From Nematostella vectensis (taxonomy: Eukaryota; Cnidaria; Anthozoa; Actiniaria; Edwardsiidae), in contig NC_064034.1 of the NCBI RefSeq assembly GCF_932526225.1, forward strand, positions 8,606,001-8,666,000: 60,000 bases of DNA, in the 5' to 3' direction. Below are positions 57,046 to 60,000 of this stretch, one piece after another (the stretch's first letter is position 1; the number at the start of each line of letters is the position of its first letter). Below the pieces are notes generated by a model. That model was not told the DNA's origin. It saw nothing but the letters and a program-made list of their open reading frames with translations, and did no database searches. The translations under genes and the position numbers were made by a program.

Positions 57046-58011
57046 TGATTGTGAAGACAATGCAATAGGGGGACTGACTTCGTTATCTCAACTATTCATA
57101 CTGTAAAGTGGAAATTCCCATGCAAAGTGATAGAAAATATTTAAATTTTGACACAAAATGTTCAAGTGTGCGAAACAACAACAATACAAAAATTTACACA
57201 TTAATATGATAAAAAAATCTACTTTCCAGCCTAGGACACTGGAACCAAGAACTGTGCTCTTTTTTGCGAATAACTTGATGATGAGCATAGTCTCTCTTTC
57301 TTTAGTCGCGAACAAATCACATTTTGTTTGGTAGAGACCTTTGGTGAATCGGTGCCCCGCGCGTGGATGATAAATAGCTCACACAATCGTAGTAACACTT
57401 ACGAGGTGACCGCTCCTCTGAATACAAGCCGCATAATCATCGGTAAGTCCCCGCTCTGTGGTGCAACCTACAATAGAAAATTGATTATAAGGATAACATC
57501 TTGAGAATAAAGATAATATGAAAAGTCACCTTATGTTACAAAAATTTCACAATTTTTTCACTTAAACCCTGCTTAAACATAATTGGTCAATCAAAAAATG
57601 TCGATTTTCATGAAAGGAATGCTGAATCTCAGGGCTAACTTCGCTATCGTATATCTAACACAATATTGACCACCATTAAACGGACCTCCCAATGACACAT
57701 ACTTTCAAAAAATCCTAAAATCAAATTCAAAGTCAAAACTTTCAAAGCCTCTAAATAAGCGACACTTATCTCGGCCAAAAGGACTGTCTTACCGCTATTC
57801 TCTATAACACAACACGCTACTAATCTATTTAAATAAAACGTGACTTATTTAATTTCCTACCAGTTTTGGGAAGACCATGCCGGCGCTGTACGCGTACAAT
57901 CCCATGTCGTCTATATAGGCTGAAAAAGGAACAACGGTCTTAGAAACCCGGGTCAGGCCTGGGTCGGGACAAAACCAATACATACAATACAATACATACA
58001 CAATACATTTA
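57046..58011. other. Stretch without a recognised gene
   Basis: Nothing recognised on either strand. Confidence 0.4.
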
Positions 58012-58330
58012 AGTAAATTCAAATCTTCTACATTTATTGGAAGAAATGCCGCAGGATTTACGTAAATTCAAATATTACATTTATTGAAACAAATGCAGCA
58101 AGATTTACGTAAATTCAAATCTTCTACATTTATTGGAACAAATGCCGCAAGATTTACGTAAATTCAAATCTTCTACATTTATTGGAACAAATGCCGCAAG
58201 ATTTACGTAAATTCAAATCTTCTACATTTATTGGAACAAATGCAGCAAGATTTACGTAAATTCAAATCTTCTACATTTATTGTAATAAATTCAGCAAGAT
58301 TTACGTAAATTCAAATCTTCTACATTTATT
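58012..58330. repeat. 49-bp tandem repeat, about 6 copies
   Basis: Units run CTTCTACATTTATTGGAACA then AATGCCGCAAGATTTACGTA then AATTCAAAT. The period is 49 bp (for example 58121 to 58170). Variants include GCAG for GCCG, and one unit is slightly shorter at ATTACATTT. Both sides of the array carry a TTGG/GGGACAAA-CCAA-like sequence. Confidence 0.93.
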
Positions 58331-59838
58331 GGTTTGGGACAAACCAAATACGGTCCAATATGATTTCACCTCGAAGAACTCATCAAAACTCACCTCTCAT
58401 TGCGAAAAACAGCAGTCTGAAGATGTCTTCACATACAGAGCTACTTATAAACACCAACTCGTGGGAAGCCTGTGGTGTCTAAAATAAAAAGCATACCACA
58501 TCATTTTACACTTTCTGACGTCGGCATGACCCTTGTTTAGCCGCATACGATTTTGTTGTGGGGTAGAGGACGGGGTAAGGCTAAGTCATTACTTGTATTT
58601 GCTAGGGGGAGTGGGCAGACACATATTTCTCCAATATGTCCTAAGGCTGACTTAGTGGAGGCCCTTCATGGTCACCTGTCTCTTGGCGTTCACCTGAGAA
58701 CTTACAAGATATGCCATCACGGTTGCCTTTCCAAGACTGGCGGTTAGACCCAACGCGCTATGCACCTGAAAACAGACAAGTCACTTGGAGAATAGCTCCA
58801 CAAAAAAAAGCAAGTATTGTGAGGGCATTAAGCCCCCTACAAACAGTGAGGCGTTGGCCCAGCAATGTTGGCGCTGTTTGAACACTATTTTGGGAGGCTC
58901 ACGTTGGCGAGTTTGATTGACGTAAAACCTTTGGCCAACACTTCGCCATAAATAGCGCAGCTTTTTTAAGTGAAAGTGCAAAATGTTGCAGTATTATATC
59001 TAATATTGATTGAAAAAACCAAGCGGATAATTTATAAGTTAAGGGTTAAGTTTAGAAAGTTTAAAAGTTTGAGAGACAAAGTTTTAAGAGTTCTTTCTAT
59101 TGTCGGTATTGATATTTCTGAAGGCATGAGAATTTGTGGGTCCATAAAGGGTAAACACTACCACACTTGTTTTGAAGAGCGGAGTTTAATCAAGGCCTAT
59201 AGGGAGTTAGATTACTACGTACCTTGACCAAGTCAGTAAAATAGTTTTCTCCTTCTCGATCCTTAGAGTATTGGAGAGAGGCAGCATGGAGTCTCGCCCA
59301 TTTTGCTAACAATAAAAAAACACGTCAGGTCGCTCCCGAGTCTACCAAATACTAAGGGATTCCTAAATAGTGTATTTCACGCATTGCAATACAACGGAAT
59401 GTGACACGTGACGATAGCGTGACATGTTAAAGAAAGTGGGTACTGTAACGTGACTATTACATTCATTGGCATTTCATTCATCTTGGATACGTCCAGAATA
59501 TATCATACATCAACGCTAGTAAAGCGCTTCTGATTGGTTTCAGTAAAGCACCCACGCACGTTTGAAGCAATTGCGCGCGCTGTTTACTAAAATCACTTTT
59601 GTTGTTGTATAAAACAAATATAGATCTCATTCTTTTGAGAGCCTGTCACATGCTGTGCGTTCATCTTGGATGGACAAACGTACCCAAAAGTGATCTATTT
59701 GTTTTAATTAAAATTACTGTGGGTTGCTTCTGTGCACCAGTTTGAGTGTTGTCCAGACTAAATGTTGACACGGAGGTGTGTGTAACACGTCCACTACTTC
59801 TACATTTGGGGTGCGTGCACGGGCTATTATGTTATTAT
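58331..59838. other. Stretch without a recognised gene
   Basis: The plus-strand frame at 58970-59227 (85 codons) is not similar to anything I recognise. The dispersed repeat copy B lies at 59511-59600. Confidence 0.4.
59511..59600. repeat. Dispersed repeat copy B
   Basis: It shares CGCTAG, CTGATTGGTTTC and GCGCGCTGTTTACTAAAATC with 33833-33934, in the same order and on the same strand. Confidence 0.55.
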
Positions 59839-60000
59839 GATTCTAGTGTGAATCAAGCTCTAGTGATACGCACCATAGTACTGTCAAGGTGAGAATTATA
59901 CCTCCACTACATGTGCACGTGCGCTTCAGTTGTTTTGGTTCTAGTGTATATCAGGCTCTAGTGATACACACCATAGTACTGTCAAGGTGGGAATTATACC
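59839..60000. repeat. Tandem repeat of about 98 bp, continuing past the window
   Basis: GATTCTAGTGTGAATCAAGC and GGTTCTAGTGTATATCAGGC start two units, each followed by CTAGTGATAC-CACCATAGTA and CTGTCAAGGTG-GAATTATACC. The second unit is cut by the window end. Confidence 0.85.

Overview
The window looks like nuclear DNA of an animal, most likely an anthozoan cnidarian (sea anemone or coral type). The evidence is intron-split extracellular-domain exons, intronless rhodopsin-class GPCR genes on the minus strand, long AT-rich non-coding stretches, a Penelope-like retroelement relic, MITE-like elements and abundant micro/minisatellites. There is no bacterial gene organisation. The species assignment is an inference from gene types and was not tested.

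Layout. (1) About 457-12579, plus strand: the 3' part of one multi-exon gene for a large secreted or surface protein. Its order is an F5/8 type C (discoidin) domain split over three exons, then ten one-exon von Willebrand factor A (vWA) domains, then two EGF exons. Every vWA and EGF exon is a symmetric phase 1-1 module. A tandem duplication of exactly 2428 bp (3152-5579 and 5580-8007) inside the array added three vWA exons and made a chimeric vWA exon at its junction. No vWA in the array keeps the metal-binding DxSxS motif. The 5' end of the gene lies outside the window; the 3' end is uncertain. (2) 14.2-17.1 kb: a tRNA-like repeat, a foldback MITE and a 36-bp minisatellite. (3) 18309-19379 and 40374-41423, minus strand: two paralogous single-exon class A GPCRs. 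(4) 29.15-30.17 kb, minus strand: a 5'-truncated Penelope-like element with a GIY-YIG domain, followed by a hammerhead-ribozyme-like motif. (5) 46.7-50.5 kb: a 41-bp minisatellite of about 90 units with signs of higher-order structure. (6) 50943-51977, minus strand: a third, more divergent single-exon GPCR. (7) 53.9-58.3 kb: a terminal-inverted-repeat element built from repeated short motifs, a GCGCTT-rich MITE, and tandem repeats.

The remaining DNA, including long stretches at 21.7-29.1, 30.2-40.3 and 41.4-46.7 kb, shows no convincing gene by eye. The most notable signals are the recent in-frame expansion of the vWA array with its chimeric exon, the shared MIDAS loss across the array, the altered activation motifs in two GPCRs, the hammerhead-like motif in the Penelope relic, and the higher-order organisation of the large minisatellite.
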